From: Diphasiastrum complanatum
Lineage: Eukaryota > Streptophyta > Lycopodiopsida > Lycopodiales > Lycopodiaceae
DNA length: 64,000 bases
Direction: 5' to 3'
NCBI GenBank assembly: GCA_029204225.1
Contig: CM055106.1
Coordinates: 49,550,908 to 49,614,907 of the forward strand
The notes under the pieces are model-generated. The model was not told where the DNA came from. It did no database searches and saw only the letters and a list, made by a program, of their open reading frames with translations. The translations under genes were made by a program, and so were the position numbers. Positions 12,541 through 24,927 of this stretch are shown piece by piece; within the stretch, counting starts at the first letter, position 1; each line of letters starts with the position of its first letter.

Positions 12541-13965
12541 ACATAAATGTAAAAAAAGTCTCCCTGAATGGCTACTAGTGGAAAATTGCAGACGTCCGGT
12601 TGCTGAAATGCTGATTTGTCTTCTATCATTGTCTTCTTCATCCTGCACATCGATTAGGATCTGTAAAAATTCAGCTTTTTGATTGCTAAGTCTTCTTTGT
12701 TTCCACTGCTCTGTCCTTCCTTTGCTTTGTAATCTGAGACACGCTTCTTCTTCCCTGTTTCTGAACTGGAGATGACTGAATTCGGATTATTCAAATTAAA
12801 AGAGCCCATCCGTTTGTTTGAGTTTTGGAAGTATTTGTCTTGGAGGGTAGAAAAGCTGGGACGTTTTAAGAGACGTTCTATTTCTCGGATATTCTCGGCA
12901 TCTCCTAAAGGTGCAAGTAATTTGGCAGAGGAGTCTTTAGCCAGTTCAATAGAGGCATCAATCATGTGCTGGCAGATAAAGAGAAAAGTGATATGAGATT
13001 TTACCACATCCCTAGCAGGTTTATTTAGCCACATGAAGAAGGCATTTATCTGATTCTGGAGGGAAGCACCAGGAAAAAACTTGGCTAGGTTATTCATAAT
13101 GAACCAGATAGCATGATCAAACCAAATGATGGAAGAACTATTTTTACATTTATCACCACATCTACATTTGAAAAAGGGTCTTTTCCAGTTCCAGATTCTG
13201 GCTTGGTGAAGGTTCATTATATTGAAGCCAGTCTCAAAGTGTCCTCTGGTCCTGGCCCAGACCTGCTCAGAGGGGCAATGAGAGGGTTCAAATTTGTTCA
13301 TGCGGATAATGGTATCAAAAGAAATAGAGTTCTCAAGTGAGGGATTTTTGTGCAAAGCGGCCAATTTGCAGACTTGTATTTCTTTTTCTATCAACTGAGT
13401 CATCAGAATCTAGAGGTCAATAGGTATCGGTGCGAGGAAATTAACAGAAGGGAGACTCCAGAGCTTGTAAGAAGTGAGAGTAGATTTAAACTCAATGATT
13501 CTAGCAGGCACAAAAGGGACTTGGCCATTTTTTAATTGACAGAAATCAAAAGAGAAAAGGTCACCAATATCACAAATGTCTTGAGAAAAGATCTCGAGCT
13601 GAGAGACACTGTCTTCATCAAGGTCGTCAATATAAACAAGCGGGTGAGGAGAGGAGGGAGCATCAGAAGCAATAGGTGTAGTGACAGTAGGGGAAATCCC
13701 ATTTTTATTTTCTAGACACAAAAACACTTTCGATGTGTGAATTGTAGAACTTTTCTTCCTCTTCAAACTTTTCAACAAAATCATTAAGACGACTATAAAG
13801 ATTTTCCACAAGGATCAATGGTTGTTTTTTCTTAACAAACTCCAGATAAATCTTTACCCAGTCGATGGTCTTTCTACTTCCTAAGTATAAACTATGATTC
13901 TTATGCATATCCATGCTGTCTAAGATCATAATACTGGAGTTCTTACTGTTACTTTTAGTGATCAA
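12541..13965 (-). pseudogene. N-terminal region of the Penelope-like element, frameshifted
   Basis: Three minus-strand frames follow one another with little gap: 13965-13705, 13811-13410 and 13403-12654. A fourth (12648-12361) overlaps the RT frame. The pieces read as one decayed protein upstream of the RT. Visible features are an acidic, coiled stretch (RLNDFVEKFEEEEKF), a cysteine cluster (FKCRCGDKCKNSS) in an aromatic-rich segment, a hydrophobic helical region and a basic serine-rich tail (SSSETGKKKRVSDYK). I cannot name a domain. Membership in the same element is inferred from strand, spacing and lack of other genes. Confidence 0.4.
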
Positions 13966-14552
13966 ATCTTATTTCTAGGTATTTTCATTTGATTTGAGTG
14001 TGGTCTTATGTCGTTACTTACTTTCGAACAAGGGAAGTCGAAAAGCAGAAAGAAAAGTGGAATGAAAGAATAAACTTATGTAGAGTGAATGTCTATCATA
14101 GTTTTTATGGAACCAAAACTACCATGCTTACCGAAGTTGTGAAGAGTAAATTTAAACTCGAAAGGTGTACCTGAATAGTTGTAGACATAGCTTCTTGAGA
14201 GGTAGCCATAGTAGTTTTTTTTAACCCGACTGAGTTCTTTCTCTTTTAGAACATAAGAAAGCCAAGAAACCGTGAAGTGAGAGTATTGCTTTGAAAAGTT
14301 ATGCGAAAAGCGCTTTACACAACATCTTGATTATGTAAGTTAACTTACAATGCAGAGATCCAATTGGTTGCATACCTTTCAGTAATGAGCAGTCGGTTAG
14401 GAAAGAACCAAGTAGTATTCTGACGAAGTTGGAGCAGTATGAGAAAGCTATAGCCTGAGATATCATTAGCTTCATACTATGAGATCACAGAATCTACGAA
14501 TACTTGTAAAGAAGGCACATAAGTAAGAGTTATGCATGCATGTGTCCATCCT
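13966..14552. other. Non-coding interval upstream of the Penelope-like element
   Basis: AT-rich, no convincing coding sequence. It lies upstream of the Penelope-like frames in their orientation and leads into the spaced-motif array, so it may be their 5' region. Confidence 0.35.
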
Positions 14553-15078
14553 TCCATTGGTGGTTGGAGGAGACTAATAAAGTAAAAAATTCTATGAACA
14601 GATAGCACAAGTTCATGGTCCATCATTGGATAGTTAGCCATGCATGAGTATATAGCATTATCAACTGAAGAGGAGACCATCCTCCTATCCATCGCTGGAA
14701 CAACAGGGTCTCTATGTGTAGATTCGGTGTTTAAACGTAAGTTTATCATGCATATGCAATCCATCGCTGGAAAGCACAAAGCATTATTGATACATCTTTT
14801 TCATATGAGCAATTATCAGCGATCTGTCCATCACTGGACAGCACTCATTCCTACTCAAAGAAAAGTGTGAAGCATGCGTAGGAGTGAGGCAACCCTCCAT
14901 CGCTGCTCACTGAGCCATAAAGAGTAAGCAAAAAGCATGGAAAAATCATGGTTACATCATTACTATCACCTGTGATTTCAGAGAATTATCACATACTTTG
15001 AAACTATCCATCGCTGCCCTTTGAGGTAGGTTGGACGGTTTCAAGAAACCAAAATTGTCATTGTTGTCCATCGCTGGA
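14553..15078. repeat. Regularly spaced 12-bp motif (TCCATCGCTGGA), eight copies
   Basis: Copies or variants start at 14553 (TCCATTGGTGG), 14619 (TCCATCATTGGA), 14688, 14760, 14827 (TCCATCACTGGA), 14896, 15007 and 15067. The consensus TCCATCGCTGGA has inverted arms TCCA/TGGA. The first five spacings are 66, 69, 72, 67 and 69 bp, then 111 and 60. The 55-60 bp between copies are not alike. No protein frame runs through the array. Confidence 0.75.
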
Positions 15079-15580
15079 CCTCAATGTGTTCTTGCCCTAT
15101 CACAACCTTAACATGGTTTAGAAAGATGAATGACATATCAAATCCGATCATTATTACAGCAACCTCCTCCGGAAAGTAGAGTAAATGTAAACGTAATGTA
15201 AGAGAGAAGCAAATACATATCGTAAGTTGTCAAATCGCTGATCCGTATGTAGGTAAGGTGCACTTCCAGTGAGTATCAGAGGAGCAGAGTTCTTTACCGG
15301 TGTTATAAAGCAAAAATGGTTGAGAAGAGCATGTACTTATAGTGCCCAGTAAGGTAGTAACCTGGAAGGAGAGAGTGGGAGTGGGAAGTTTTATTACCCT
15401 CCAAATTATTTTAACGGACCAAACCAATTTAAATATTTGTGGGAAAACATTCTAAGTAAAAAAATTCCATCATGTGCAAGGGTATAGTAAAAAAAATCCT
15501 TGTAAGTATGAGGTAGCGGTACATCAGTGTCGGTCCATGTTTTTTGTTTAATGCAGTAGGGTAAGATTGAACAAAGGAGC

Positions 15581-15724
<144 letters not shown>

Positions 15725-15899
15725 CCATTAGTCATAAATGAAAAAAAGTGAGTGTGTTTTGAATTTAGGGTGGCCAATATGCATGCATGGATGGGGAGAA
15801 GGGCCATGCATCCTCCTCCCCATCATTTTTAGTTCAAAAAAAGTGTATGCGTGGGTGAGGGGTGGAGGATGTATGGGGTCCCTCACCCATGCGCAAAAG

Positions 15900-16164
15900 C
15901 ATATGTAAGTTATATATATATATACTAGTGGGTATGCCTGTCGTTGACGGGTGGAGGGCAATCTGGATGACGGCCGATGATTTGGATGGCGGTCGATGGT
16001 TTAGGAGGAAAGCAAATGGTCGTTGACGGGTGGCCGATGTATGTGTGTGTATGTACGTGAGTGCATGTGTCTATGTATGTGTGTATTCGTGAGATTGCAT
16101 ATATATGTGCATGCATGTGGGTAGTCTAGCATAGTGTGTTTGCTGATGGTGGGCAACCGATGAT

Positions 16165-16207
<43 letters not shown>

Positions 16208-16395
16208 GTATCTGTGTGTGTGGATTTGTGTGTATGATTTGTGCTTGATGGTGTGTGTGATTTATGTTGGCGATGGTGTGTGTGTGTGTGTGTGTGTGTG
16301 TATGATTTGTGCGTGTGTGTGATTTATGTGGCCGATGATGTGTGTGTGTGTATGGATTTGTGTGTATGAGTGTGCATGTGCATGCATTGATTTCT
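15900..16395 (+). repeat. TG-rich tract with short minisatellite units
   Basis: Several (TG)n runs (16166-16203 and 16277-16301 among them) are interspersed with GATTTGTG and GGCCGATGATG units. A TA run occurs at about 15914-15925. No coding signal. Confidence 0.85.
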
Positions 16396-16429
16396 CAAAA
16401 ACTCAATATCTTTACAATTCTCTGGACAG

Positions 16430-19066
16430 CTTTTAGGGTTTCTAGCTTGAACGCACATTTCTCTATGCATATTGCTTGGAGCGTGGTTTGTTGATGCGGG
16501 TTCGTCTCAACGTGCAGCACTGGATGTAACAGACGACATGCAAGACGGAGCCCGTTCGACGATATTGGACCTCTTCTTGAAAATGCCAAAAAGTAGTCCA
16601 TTTACTGTGCCCGTGCCCTAGTGACGTTCCTCCTGGCACGAAGGGCGTTTTCAAGCATATGACGGCGGAATTGAGCAACAACTGGTCCATTGGGTTCGGG
16701 TTGAGCCCACAAATCTCTCAACACCTACTGTCCAAGGTTTTGACTGTTTTTTACTGAATCTGACCAATTCCTGGCTCGACGGGCCTAGAATCCCAAGACT
16801 ACATTTAGGGTTTCTGGTTCGGATGCACGTTTCGTTGTGAGTACTGAACCATTTGGAGCCCGGTTCAGTCATGTGGCTTCGTCTCAACGTGTAGCACATG
16901 ACAGAACAAATGGTCTAAAAAACAGACTCTGTGACGACACATGACCAATTCTCAAGAATGTTGAAAAGTAGTCCATTTAGTGGCATTCCCCCCGACAGAA
17001 AGGGCATTTTTGGACAAACGACATCAGAATTGAGCTGCAATTTATTCTGTGGGTTTGTGTCGAGCCCATGAACCTGTGGACACCTCGTGTATAAAGATTT
17101 GACCATTTTTCCAATTCCTAGCTCGACGGGCCTAGAATCCTAGGACTACGTTTAGAGTTTCTGGTTCGGGAGCACATTTCACTGTGAGTACTGAACCATT
17201 TGGAGCCTAGTTTAGTGCTGTAGGTTTGTATCGGCGTGCAACACAGGATGAAACAGATGCTCTGAAAAATGGACTCCATTCGGCGACATTGGACCAATTC
17301 TCAGGTTTGTTAGAAAGTAGTCCGTTTAGTGGCATTCCCCCAATAGAAAGGGCATTTTTGGACAAACAACGTCAAAATTGAGCTGCAAGTGGTCTTGTGG
17401 GTTTGGGTCAAGCCTACAAACCAGTGGACACCTCCCGTCCGAAGTTCTGACCATTTTTTGCTAAATCCGACCAATTTCTGGCTCGATGGGCCTAGAATCC
17501 CAAGACTGCGTTTAGGGTTTCTGGTTTGGACGCACGTTTCGTTGTGAACCATTTGGAGCCTGGTTTAGTCCTGTAGGTTCATCTCGACGAACAACACAAG
17601 ACAGAACATACTTCCTACAAAATGGACTCCGTTCGTTGACACTGGACCAATTCTCGGAGATGCTGGAAAGTAGTCTATTTAGTGACATTCCCCCCGACAG
17701 AAAGGGCGTTTTCGGACAAACGACATCGAAATTGAGCTACAAAAAGTCCTGTGGGTTTGTGTCGAGCCCGTAAACCTGTCTTGTCTAAAGTTTTGACCGT
17801 TTTTTTATTAATCAAAACAATTTCTGGCTCGACAAGCCTAGAATCCCAGCACTACATTTAGGGCTTTTGGTTTGGACGCACGTTTCGCTGTGAATACTGG
17901 ACCATTTGGAGCCTAATTTAGTGATATAGGTTTGTATTGGCGTGCAGCACAGGACGGAACAAACAATATGAAAAATGGACTTCATTCGGTGACACTCGAA
18001 TGGTTCTCGGGGATGGAAAGTAGTCCATTTAGTGGCATTCTCCCCGACAAAAAGGTCATTTATGGAGAAATAATGTCGAAATTGAGCTACAAATGGTCCT
18101 ATGGGTTCGTGTTGAGCCCACAAACCTGTGGACACCTCCCGTTCGAATTTCTGACCGATTTTTATTGAATCCGACCAATTTCTGGCTCGATAGACCTAGA
18201 ATTCCAGGACTACATTTAGAATTTTTGGTTCGAATGCAAGTTTCACTGTGAGAACTGAACCGTTTGGAGTCCGGTTTAGTCCTGTAGGTTCGTCTCGGCG
18301 TGCAACACAAAACGGATGGTTATATGGGTTCATGTTGAGCCCACAAACATGTGGACACCTCTCGTCCGAGGTTTTGACTGTTTCTCACTGAATGTGACCA
18401 ATTCTTGGCTCGACGGGCCTAGAATCCCATAACTATGTTTAGGGTTTCTAGTTCGAATGCACGTTTTTTCTGTGAGGATAGTTCAGAGATTGTGAAGTAT
18501 GAATTTTTTTAGGACTGAAACAGGTGCTACTCTTACTGAGGCTGCCTTGTAATCTTGTAGGTTAGATGTCTGAAATGCCAATAGATCTTTGAGCTAGAAA
18601 AATGGCAGCAAAGCTGTTGGAATTTGAGAAAAAGTGCAGAGAGCTAAGAAAAATTAGTAGATGATCAGTTAGGCCTACTAGATATAGGTGCAGGTGAGTG
18701 AAAATAAAAAATGGAGGGAAAAAATCCAAGACTTGCTTGCACTCTCAACTAATTGCAACATTCCATCGAGAGCTTGGAATTATTCTATGATGTCTTATTA
18801 GCTATTGATATATACAATAACTATCTTTCCTCCTCACATAAAGTATTCACATTCATTGGCATGGAAAAAATGGATCATGTGTGTATATGTGTATGGATTT
18901 GTTAAAGACCGTTCGTACTGTGGACACCTCCCGTTTGAAGTTCTGACTGTTTCTCACTGAATGTGACCAATTCCCGACTTGACGGGCCTAGAATCTCATA
19001 ATTACGTTTAAGGTTTCTGGTTCAAAAGCACGTTTCTCTATGAATACTTAACCGTTTGGAGCTTGG
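16430..19066 (+). repeat. Tandem satellite, about 350-bp monomer, at least six copies
   Basis: The landmark GACCAATTTCTGGCTCGACG, followed by GGCCTAGAATCC, recurs near 16762, 17108, 17468, 17814, 18170, 18397 and 18964. Four intervals are 346-360 bp. One monomer is shortened to about 227 bp. The last copy (18906-19066) is separated by about 425 bp of different sequence (18481-18905). Monomers differ by scattered substitutions and small indels, so the array is old. Minus-strand open frames recur in several monomers, but they shift and stop and are best explained by the shared DNA. Confidence 0.9.
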
Positions 19067-19605
19067 TAAAAAATCTTCGCAGATGTTTCAATTATCTGAA
19101 GAGTCTTCAGTGCAGATTTTGCATCAGTAGAAGATTATCAGTCTTTTGTGCACTAACCTCATACTTGCTCTTTATATTTGCAAACTCACATTTTCAAAAC
19201 CCCATGTTATCACTTGAGTATAATGCTTTCTTTGTATGCATCTCATATTCAGAACAATGTCTTTAGAGCTACTTTTATGAAAGGAAATTTCATACTTTGA
19301 TTTTTGCCACCGAGTAATGATATTTTCACTATATATTCGCTTTTCTAATATATGTACTTCAAAGACTGTTGTTTTAACAGGTCTGATCATTAGTTAGATA
19401 ACTTAAAGAAACAGGAAGAAAGTTAATCCACTGAGTTGCTTTTCCAGTTGTCTAGCAATATGATGTTATCTATTAAAAGGTGTTCTATCTTTTAGCTATC
19501 ACTGGTTGTTTTAAGGAGAATTGGTATCTTGATTATTGTCCAGCCCTTCAACCTTGTCAAACTTGTGCACTGAATTTTCTGAAGCAAGTCATCGATGGTG
19601 AATCT

Positions 19606-19812
19606 ACATCAAGGAGTGGGTGGAGCACTTTTGTGAATCAGAAAAAGTTGGTGGCAGGGGATGCCATTGTGTTTCTGCACGGCGCTAGGGGGGAGCTTTG
19701 TGTGGGGGTGAGAAGATCAATGCCCAGCAGCAATGGAGGGGGAGGTGAGGATTCCCTCTGTTGGCAGTCTTCCAAGCCGCTACAATGCTTGTCTAGGTGA
19801 TAGCAACAACAA
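19606..19812 (+). pseudogene. ARF-type B3 domain fragment
   Basis: The segment encodes [20 protein letters not shown], then [10 protein letters not shown], followed by a Gly/Ser tract. This is the C-terminal end of the B3 DNA-binding domain of auxin response factors. The wording LVAGD-IVFL-GELCVG-RR is closest, from memory, to the ARF10/16/17 clade. An AG precedes the homologous part (near 19611), and a strong donor-like G|GTAAGC follows at 19812, so it may be an isolated exon. I found no upstream B3 portion and no downstream ARF or PB1 region, so it appears to be a stranded fragment, not a working gene. One frame change is needed to reach the donor site. Confidence 0.75.
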
Positions 19813-20417
19813 TGGTAAGCTATACGTCTAAAACCCCAATAGGCGTCTGCTTGAATGCTTATCATAAGTTTGCATGCTCAAAGTAGCCTATGTTATGCAA
19901 AAAGAAACATTGCTATGCATCAGATCTGAATTTCTGATGGAACTCCTCTTGATTATCGAATGCATTAAACTACATGCACAATATAGCATATGGTATGCTA
20001 GACACATGTTGCTATGCAACCAATCTGAAACTCTAATGAGCATCCTCTAGCTGGCTGAATGCTCACATGCTCTCTACACCCCCTGTCTCCCACAGAGATT
20101 GGATGTTTTGGCATCTCTTGCGCATCCCATCGAACGTTTTTCATATTCATCAAATTGTGTGCCAAGTGAACTGTTGATATGTTTCGTTGGTGAGAATTTC
20201 CCTAAGCAAATACGGTACAGGATCACCGACATTCACGTATTTCACAATCACTTCCTTAGCTTGAATCTCAATCATTTCCCAGCCAAAAATTTTGAAAGCC
20301 TGGTTGTGGTTGTGGCAAATATCACCTGCCTAATCTAGCCCATCGCAAAGCACTCATGCACATGGGGCAGGGCTCTACAGTAGAATATAGAGACAAATTC
20401 TTGAAGAAGGAGCCAAC

Positions 20418-20726
20418 ATGGGGCTGGCCATGCTTAGCCATGCAATTGCATATGGTTGGATTGCTAATCTCATGTTCGTACCAGTACAGATCTTAACAAC
20501 CTTCTACGACATGGTGTGGTCCATGAACACAATACCGAAAGGCTGGGAGGGGCATGACATGTGCATCAATTCCATGGCCATGATGGCTTTCCAGCATCCA
20601 AGCCTTTTGCACAAAGCCAGGTATGGGATGATGGATCGAGAGAGCGCCATCGCTAGCATAAAATATCAACATGAACAAAACACAGGCCGAAATGATGATC
20701 ATCCTCGCACCTTCTCTGCCTCTTAA
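20418..20726 (+). CDS. Unidentified 102-codon open frame
   Basis: Not recognised. The frame has a hydrophobic first third (AYGWIANLMFVPVQILTTFY) that could be a membrane segment, then a methionine-rich stretch and a polar tail. It lies between the ARF fragment and a GA microsatellite. Nothing around it supports expression, and it may be chance. Confidence 0.15.
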   Translation: MGLAMLSHAIAYGWIANLMFVPVQILTTFYDMVWSMNTIPKGWEGHDMCINSMAMMAFQHPSLLHKARYGMMDRESAIASIKYQHEQNTGRNDDHPRTFSAS

Positions 20727-20839
20727 AACGAAGCAACAATGCAGGACATAGTCATCAGCAACACATCTGGTTCCAGCAACAGAATCCCATGGCCTTTTTC
20801 TTTTGTTGCTAGCATATCGATATACCGAAAACAACATAA

Positions 20840-21052
<213 letters not shown>

Positions 21053-21499
21053 GGTATTTTTTTAGCAATTTGGATGCAAAAGTCTTGTTTTTCTTGTGTG
21101 ACATATTCTCATTTATTTTGCACAGTCAAAGAAGAAATTGCACATTAACAATTATTTAAATCAAATGGCATACTTAGAATTTAAAAATAGTCATTGAAAT
21201 TGCTTCGGAATGAAGACCAAATTATGAAGCAACCACTACAACATAACAAAATATCACAAGAATCACTCTATTGTGTATTCTAATGCATTGCTACGTGAAA
21301 AATTCTAGGAAAAAAAAATCCTCACCTCACAAGTTTACTCACATTTTTGAAAAAGCTCGCTTAGCCAAACTCGCTTGAACTTCACATTCAGTGCATGATA
21401 TTACATCAAGTTTGAATCCCAACTCTATGATAGTCAATAATTTAAAAGAAGATGGGTTGAATCAGATCTAGCAACAGCCGAAGCAACCAACTCCTCAAA

Positions 21500-21681
21500 G
21501 ATCAAGTTGCAATTTTTTTCCTCTTGACAGATTTATTAATAATGCCTCATATTATTTGGTAGAGGAACTAGCCAATTATTCTGAAGCAATTTCAAGTCTA
21601 GATGTAAATAAGTGAAAATTGGCAATGGACAAAGAGTATCAATCTCTTATAAAAATTAGACATGGACTGTTACAGAACTAC
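21500..21681 (+). pseudogene. Copia linker/RT-start fragment
   Basis: The plus strand reads NNASYYLVEELANYSEAISS and then LAMDKEYQSLIK, the conserved region between copia integrase and RT (consensus: AMDKEYQSLIKN-TW). An in-frame stop precedes LAMDKEY. The sequence is cut exactly where the LTR at 21682 begins, so the LTR element inserted into this copia copy. The remainder is not found on the other side. Confidence 0.7.
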
Positions 21682-22159
21682 TGTAAAGACCCTATAGGAT
21701 TGCCCCTAAGATGAGGATAGGAGAACACAATAAGAGAGACTATGGAGCCAAACCGCCCAACCAATCCTAGATCAAAACTGGATCTAGCCCCCAAGCCATG
21801 CCATGTGAAGCAAGAGGAGAAGAGAGAAATTGGTGACCTAAACCCAACATGTCGACGAGAGAATCTCCACCTCATTAGATAGAGAGTAGAGTCCTGTGCA
21901 TGAAACCATGCAACCCCCATGCAGGTCAACTATAAATAGATCACATCTCTTCATGCAGTCCTCCTACCTATATCCGTCACACAAACATGCAATACTCCAT
22001 ATGTCTCAATTAGAGTGTCTGGGTCCTCTCAAGGTAATTAGTCACAAACAGGCCTTGACATGGAATTAAATCACGGCGTGACCAATAATCTCGAATACTG
22101 GAGGGCCGGTCTACCATATCAGGATTATTCCAGGTCCTTAACCAAATATGGCCATAACA
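21682..22159 (-). repeat. 3' LTR of the LARD-like element
   Basis: Begins TGTAAAGACCC on the plus strand and ends GGCCATAACA next to the polypurine complement. It matches 25899-26331 with few differences. Confidence 0.8.
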
Positions 22160-24773
22160 TTCTTCCCTCCTTAAACTGCTTCTATCCTAAGAAGCTCCTC
22201 AAGACATGAAAGAATTACAGGAACAGTTCCTTTAACTTTCAATATTAACCGAGGAAGTCTGACTTCCATATCAAACAAGTACTCAGAGATAAACCTATTT
22301 CTAATCATTAATCTCTGTTCTGGAGTACGACTCAAGTTTGAAAAGTACACTACGCAATAAATTTCTCAACTAAGTTACACTCAACACAAGTTAGTAATAT
22401 CACCTTCATGTAAAACACTTACATGAACCACTGAGTGAAATATTCTCTAACTTAGGAGATTAAAGTTAAAGAAAAGTAATAATAATTACAGTTTGAAATT
22501 ATCCACAAACTCTGGCACATAATTAGGTAAAAAACTTTCAAGTACAACTATCCTTAGAAGCCAATTCTAAGATATGATAATTCATTTAACTAGAATCTCT
22601 AGGAGAATCAGTAAGATATAGAATGATTAAAACTCGACTCTGAGTATTCTAGATACTCTGTTGAGTTAAATGCTCCTGTTTTTAACACCAAATGCAAGAA
22701 AATAGCATTCATTCATCTTAATAGACTTGTCTGTCTCCTAGGATAACTGGAGATCCAAACAAATAAAGAACTATACTCAAGCATCTGCAGACCATATACT
22801 GTAGCAGAATAACATCCACTAGATAAATTAAATTCTCCACAAGTAAAATAACTTTCCTTGTGAGAATGTCTATGAGATCCACAAGTTCTCAATTAAAATA
22901 CTGGAGTAAAGAGATTCAAAGCACTGATTAAAACCCTTACTCAAATTAATAGATCAAGAGTTAAATCATCACACTTAAGAATCATCACTATTTCTTATAA
23001 TCCTCTGACAATAATTAAGTATCTATTTATGATTCGTCAATCATAAATATTTAGATTCGTATGATTCGTCAATCATAAATTTTCTGAAATCTAAAATTGT
23101 TCTTAATCATTCACAAAATACAGGAGTATATATTCCACATAACTCAGGAAAAGTAAGAATCATTCCAAAATCTTTCCATTAAGAAAATACAAGATTTAGG
23201 AATATTTTTCAAACAGGATTCTTTAACTGAAGTGTAAGATTCAAGATCTATTAACCATTGGTAATTAAAGACTGAACACATACCAAAATGACAATCATCT
23301 TCAACTACAAAAACTTTAGATGACAATCTAGAATCAAATCTAGATACCCAAAGTCCTGCTGAATATCAATTCAGATATTATTCTTGGAATCATTATGATT
23401 TGTTATCCAATTGAGCGCTCTGGGATATAATCACTAATGAGCTGAGTTTATTCCTCAACTAAGGAATACTCTATCCCAAGTGTATATCTGATGCACATTT
23501 TACTGTATGAAAAAAGTCTGAAACAATTTCATTTCTATCCTATACCTGGGCTGAATAATTGATATACCGGAAATCATCTACTAGTATGTGAAACAGTACT
23601 AGTTTGATTTTTTGAATATCACCATAGGATTTTACTGGAAATGAAATCAGTTATGTACTTCCTATTATTACAATTTTTCCAATTGGACTGTTCTCCCTTT
23701 TCACTTACTGGCTTAAGAATTACTTCGTTAAAGTTATTTGTAATTAATGGGAAATAAGATTTGGATTCGGGTACTTTCTACACTGTATGTGACTCCAAAT
23801 AATTTTGTTGAATAAGAAATTACCTCCAAATACTAAGAATTGTCCACCATTAATTATTTATCAAGTATTTCAAAAGCTTTTGTTTGTTCAATTTAAATGA
23901 GAAAAAAATCATCAAAGCCACAATAATCAATTGATCAGTGTTCTACCGATTTGAAAAGGAGAAACCGAAAAAAAAATACAATTTAACTCCATTTACTGGG
24001 AGTACCAATACTTCATAGTTAAATGGCTTAAAATGCATAATACCAAGGAATCGAATTCCTATACCAGATATATGCCTGAGAACTATACCATTCTCCTCTT
24101 TTCGTCAAGATCGACTTAAAAAAACTTATTCCAAAAATCGATTATTACAGCTTGACCAAAGATCCAATAGTACCAAAGTTCCACACAAAATCTAGGCTTA
24201 TCAGTAGTTTTTAATGTAAGCCAATTAACCAGCAAATAAGGTCTTAATACATGCATATTGTTCCTAGGGATTTCCCTATTCGGGAAGCAATATTCAAACC
24301 AAGGTTTAAATTTTGAAACTAAGCACTAGGAACCCAAATTCCACTGACTGGGTGCTAGTAATTTGAATTCGGAAATCTCATTTCGAACCACCATCAAAGT
24401 TACTACAGTCAAAACTTTAAAAGCCTATGGCCACCCGGTATGTATCTAGAAACCTTATTTCCCCAAAAAAAAAAAAAATTTCTTGCAAGGCCAAACTTGA
24501 CCCAAAAATAAATTTTTTTCAAGGGTTTGAAAAAGCCATATGCGGTGTAAGGGTTTCTCACCCTCATCCAGGGCCGCCACAGGTTCATTCACGATGTTCA
24601 GCCGCATCCTACATCGAGAGACCATCGAGAGACATAGAGAAAGTTGGGCATCGAGAAAGCGCGACACGCTGCCCTGCTTACCGACTTAATGGCATCCATG
24701 AGCTCTACTCACCTCCAACCCTCGCGCTCTACTAGGATTCAACAATGCTTGCCTCAGGAAGAGAGCGATACCC

Positions 24774-24927
24774 GCCAGATTGAATGATAGCAAACAATGG
24801 AGGTTTAACGGCATAGTTCCCACAAAGTCATCTCCTTCACATCAGATTGCGCCAGATTGAATGATAGCAAACAATGGAGGTTTAACGGCATAGTTCCCAC
24901 AAAGTCATCTCCTTCACATCAGATTGC
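24774..24927 (+). repeat. Perfect 77-bp tandem duplication
   Basis: Two identical 77-bp units, 24774-24850 and 24851-24927, each starting GCCAGATTGAATGATAGC. It lies inside the LARD-like element's internal region. Absence of differences implies a recent duplication. Confidence 0.95.

Noticed and set aside
12383-13410. Hammerhead ribozyme cores (CTGATGA on the minus strand)
   Set aside because: CTGATGA occurs at two places, but no adjacent stem II and GAAA in proper order could be built, and both lie within coding-like frames.
14553-15078. CRISPR-like array
   Set aside because: The motif is only 10-12 bp and variable, the spacing varies, and the surroundings are eukaryotic retroelements. It is reported as a spaced motif, not as CRISPR.
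16395-18310. Possible gene family on the minus strand of the satellite (similar 60-107-codon frames)
   Set aside because: The frames recur only because the DNA repeats. They change frame and stop at different places between monomers, and no domain is evident.
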